Shown in pieces: positions 5,390-7,322 of a stretch of DNA of 7,322 nt. The stretch is from the NCBI GenBank assembly GCA_964614795.1, contig CAZTME010000057.1, forward strand, positions 1 through 7,322. The letters are read 5' to 3'. The first letter of the stretch is position 1. Every line of letters starts with the position of its first letter. Source of the stretch: CAZTME01 sp964614795 (GTDB lineage Bacteria; Patescibacteriota; Microgenomatia; UBA1400; PJMF01). The translations under genes were made by a program, and so were the position numbers. The notes beneath the pieces are model-generated. The model was given only the letters and a program-made list of their open reading frames with translations, was not told the origin of the DNA and made no database searches.

Positions 5390-5426
5390 ACTACCACGGA
5401 CTTACGTCCGAGGATTTTCTAAGCAG
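5390..5426 (+). repeat. Shortened third copy of the repeat (head only)
   Basis: The order ACT, CCACG, two bases, CTTAC, then CG, GG, a T-run and GCAG follows the first part of copies 1 and 2, with a one-base gap and an internal deletion near the end. The two downstream hairpins are missing. It is in the same orientation as the long copies. The relationship rests on a short, gapped match, so it is less sure than the pairing of copies 1 and 2. Confidence 0.55.
5394..5420 (+). terminator. Probable intrinsic terminator of the Crp/Fnr gene
   Basis: CCACGGAC (5394-5401) pairs with GTCCGAGG (5406-5413) over 8 bp with one A-A mismatch and a TTAC loop, followed by ATTTTCT. It starts 40 bp after the Crp/Fnr stop. 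It coincides with the short repeat copy, so the repeat head seems to act as the terminator here. Confidence 0.6.
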
Positions 5427-5518
5427 TATTAGAGATTTTCAAAATATAACTATCAAAATTATCCATTATTAAAAAAATAGCAAATACAAAAAAATGACGC
5501 ATTAAGTTTGGATGTCCT

Positions 5519-6040
5519 TCAAGCTAAAAAACTTTTGATTAAAAGTTTTTTTGCCTGTGTTCGATTCAATCCTCTTGATTGTAAATAAAACATCTGTTCT
5601 TCATTCATATTGGAAACACTGGCCGCATGCGAACATTTTACTTCATCACTGAGAATTTCCAATTCCGGCACAGCTTTGGCTTGAGCTAATTGATCAAGCA
5701 ATAAAACTCGTTCAGTCAAAAATGATTGTGAATCATTACAATTTTTATCAATCACAATTTTTCCAAGCAAAGAAACAGAAGATTTTCCTTGAGCAACAGC
5801 CTTAAGTGTCGTTGTCGCTTTTGTATGAGGTGCTTGATGATGGATTATCACCGAAACATTTTTTTTCTCACGATTTCTTAAATGAAAGTGACCGCAAATA
5901 TTCACTTCTGCTCCCGGCACAAGCAGTTTGACGATGTAAAAGCCTTCTCTTTTAAGAATAATCTTTTTGATACCTTCTTGAGTTACTTCAATTATCTCGT
6001 GTTCACTCGCTCGTTCAATGGCATTGTTCGTCTTGTTCAT
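5519..6040 (-). CDS. sufD: Minimal SufD-like protein (C-terminal SufBD core only)
   Basis: This 173-residue protein matches only the beta-helix core of the SufBD family: GAEVNICGHFHL (43-54), HHQAPHTKATTTLKAVAQG (67-85), LLGKIVID (91-98), LLLDQLAQAKAVPELEI (113-129), EVKCSHAASV (133-142) and QMFYLQSRGLN (149-159). C136 and H138 correspond to C358 and H360 of E. coli SufD; the latter is implicated in cluster formation at the SufB-SufD interface. E. coli SufD has 423 residues, so the N-terminal helical domain, part of the helix and most of the C-terminal helix are absent. The missing part cannot lie just upstream, because sufB ends only 12 bp before the ATG at 6040. I see no frameshift, so it looks like a functional compact form, not a broken gene. 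Likely role: SufB partner in the SufBCD complex. Confidence 0.85.
   Translation of the reverse strand: MNKTNNAIERASEHEIIEVTQEGIKKIILKREGFYIVKLLVPGAEVNICGHFHLRNREKKNVSVIIHHQAPHTKATTTLKAVAQGKSSVSLLGKIVIDKNCNDSQSFLTERVLLLDQLAQAKAVPELEILSDEVKCSHAASVSNMNEEQMFYLQSRGLNRTQAKKLLIKSFLA
5526..5551. repeat. Perfect 11-bp AT-rich inverted repeat in the last sufD codons
   Basis: AAAAAACTTTT (5526-5536), GATT, and AAAAGTTTTTT (5541-5551) are exactly complementary. On the minus strand the 3' arm ends in six T, so it could act as a weak terminator overlapping the end of the sufD coding region; the stem has only one G-C pair. Confidence 0.4.
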
Positions 6041-6052
6041 ATATCTGCAAAT

Positions 6053-7322
6053 TTAACCTATACTACCTTCCATTTCATGATCAATCAAACGATTCATTTC
6101 AACAGCGTATTCAAGAGGAAGTTTTTTAATTAAACCATCAACAAAACCATGAATTACCATTTTGCGCGCATCTTCTTCGTTAATACCTCTGCTCATCAAA
6201 TAAAACAATTGATCATCACCAATTTTTGAAACGGTAGCCTCATGTTGAATTTCCACCTGGTTGTTCAATATTAAGTCAGTGGGATAAGTATCGGATCTGG
6301 AATTTGAATCCAGTAACAAAGCATCACAAATCACCGTATTTTTACTATGATGAGCTTGAGGAGCTACTTGCACCAAACCTCTATAACTGGTACGACCGCC
6401 ATCCTTGGAAATTGATTTGGAAATAATCGTTGAACTAGTGTGCGCAGCCAAATGAATCGCCTTCGAGCCCGTATCCTGATGTTGATTGGCTCCAGCCAAC
6501 GCCATAGACAACGTCTCACCGGTTGCTCCTTCTCCAGCCAAGACAAAACCCGGATACTTCATTGTCACTTTGCTGCCCATGTTAAAATCTGTCCAGATCA
6601 TCTTTGCTTCTTTTTCAACTTTGGCTCTTTTAGTAACCAAGTTGTAAACATTTTTATACCAATTTTGCACCGTAGTATATTGACAAAAACCGCCGGCTTT
6701 TACGTAAATTTCCACCACCGCACTATGGAGTGATCCCGAAGAAAATTGCGGAGCCGTACAACCTTCTACATAATGAACTTTAGCCCCTTCATCCACAATA
6801 ATTAATGTTCTTTCAAATTGACCTGCGTTGGCGGAATTAATGCGAAAATACGTTTGAAGTGGCAGTGCCACACTCACTCCTTTGGGCACGTAGACAAACG
6901 ATCCGCCGGACCAAACAGCGGTATTTAAAGCGGAGAATTTATTATCACCACTGGGAATTAATTTGGAAAAATATTCTTTAACTAACTCCGGATATTGTTT
7001 TAAACCATCATCCATGGAGAGAAAAATCACTCCATCTTTGGCAAAAACTTCTTTTAAAGATCCGTAAACAACTTCGCTATCATATTGAGCCTTAACTCCA
7101 GCCAATACCTCACGTTCAGCTTGAGGAATTTTTAAACGGTCAAAAGTTTCTTTAACTTCTTTGGGAACTGCATTCCAATCGCCGACTTGTTGATCCGTAG
7201 GTCGAAGATAGTAATGAATGCTCTCAAAATTTATTGCAGATAGATCAGCGCCAAAATTTGGCATGGGTTTTGCTATAAATTGTTTGTAGGCCTTCAAACG
7301 TAAGTCCAACATCCATTCCGGT
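6053..7322 (-). CDS. sufB: SufB, Fe-S cluster scaffold subunit of SufBCD (N-terminus outside window)
   Basis: The frame is open to the window edge: before the Met at 7312 come in-frame codons for P-E-W, matching the family motif EPxWM, so that Met is internal and roughly 50 N-terminal residues are missing. SufB is the scaffold on which the SUF system builds iron-sulfur clusters, with the SufC ATPase and SufD. Counting from M7312, visible landmarks are GGSFVYVP (136-143), VEGCTAP with C185, CDALLLDSNSRSD with C329, and IQHEATVSKI with E358. These fit C254, C405 and E434 of E. coli SufB; the C329-E358 distance of 29 is the same. FYLMSRGI and the C-terminal helix are intact. The stop at 6053 lies 12 bp before sufD. 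sufC would be expected just upstream, outside the window. Confidence 0.97.
   Translation of the reverse strand, partial: PEWMLDLRLKAYKQFIAKPMPNFGADLSAINFESIHYYLRPTDQQVGDWNAVPKEVKETFDRLKIPQAEREVLAGVKAQYDSEVVYGSLKEVFAKDGVIFLSMDDGLKQYPELVKEYFSKLIPSGDNKFSALNTAVWSGGSFVYVPKGVSVALPLQTYFRINSANAGQFERTLIIVDEGAKVHYVEGCTAPQFSSGSLHSAVVEIYVKAGGFCQYTTVQNWYKNVYNLVTKRAKVEKEAKMIWTDFNMGSKVTMKYPGFVLAGEGATGETLSMALAGANQHQDTGSKAIHLAAHTSSTIISKSISKDGGRTSYRGLVQVAPQAHHSKNTVICDALLLDSNSRSDTYPTDLILNNQVEIQHEATVSKIGDDQLFYLMSRGINEEDARKMVIHGFVDGLIKKLPLEYAVEMNRLIDHEMEGSIG

Noticed and set aside
5519..6040. sufD as a pseudogene fragment.
   Set aside because: The frame is intact, has a start close to sufB, retains the key Cys and His, and no disrupted remainder exists on either side.
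6053..7312. sufB as a complete gene beginning at the ATG at 7312.
   Set aside because: In-frame codons for P-E-W precede this Met up to the window edge and match the conserved EPxWM motif, so the true start is outside.

Overview
The window is a low-G+C bacterial segment carrying most of a SUF-type iron-sulfur cluster assembly locus followed by a small redox gene set. Almost every gene lies on the minus strand; the exception is a Crp/Fnr-family regulator on the plus strand. TGA is used as a normal stop (sufS, sufU-side junction, sufD). The SufD-like and SufU-like proteins are unusually compact. The DsbA-like protein is membrane anchored, of a type common in candidate phyla radiation bacteria. 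Together these suggest a reduced-genome bacterium such as a Patescibacteria (CPR) member, but this is inference from style and no marker gene is present.

Layout from the right edge leftwards (transcription order of the minus strand): sufB (N-terminus cut off by the window edge), a very short sufD (173 aa), then a plus-strand Crp/Fnr regulator gene, then sufS and sufU (tightly coupled), a YjjX-family inosine/xanthosine triphosphatase gene, an NAD(P)H:ferredoxin-type flavoprotein reductase with its own promoter, a single-cluster ferredoxin of [3Fe-4S] type, and a DsbA-family thiol oxidoreductase (3' end just outside). sufC is not in the window and would be expected upstream of sufB.

The genes fit one theme. 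SufS takes sulfur from cysteine, SufU accepts or relays it, and SufB with SufD (and SufC off-window) builds the cluster. The reductase/ferredoxin pair could supply electrons for assembly or for client enzymes, and the regulator sits in the middle of the locus.

The least ordinary features are non-coding. A 119-bp imperfect repeat with several hairpins occurs twice in direct orientation (1947-2065 and 4495-4613, about 107 of 119 positions identical by my hand count), and a third, shortened copy of its head lies at 5390-5426. The two long copies bracket yjjX-sufU-sufS; the second copy and the short one bracket the inverted regulator gene that splits the suf genes. Two good sigma70-type promoters lie so close to their start codons that leaderless or nearly leaderless mRNAs are predicted for the reductase and the regulator.
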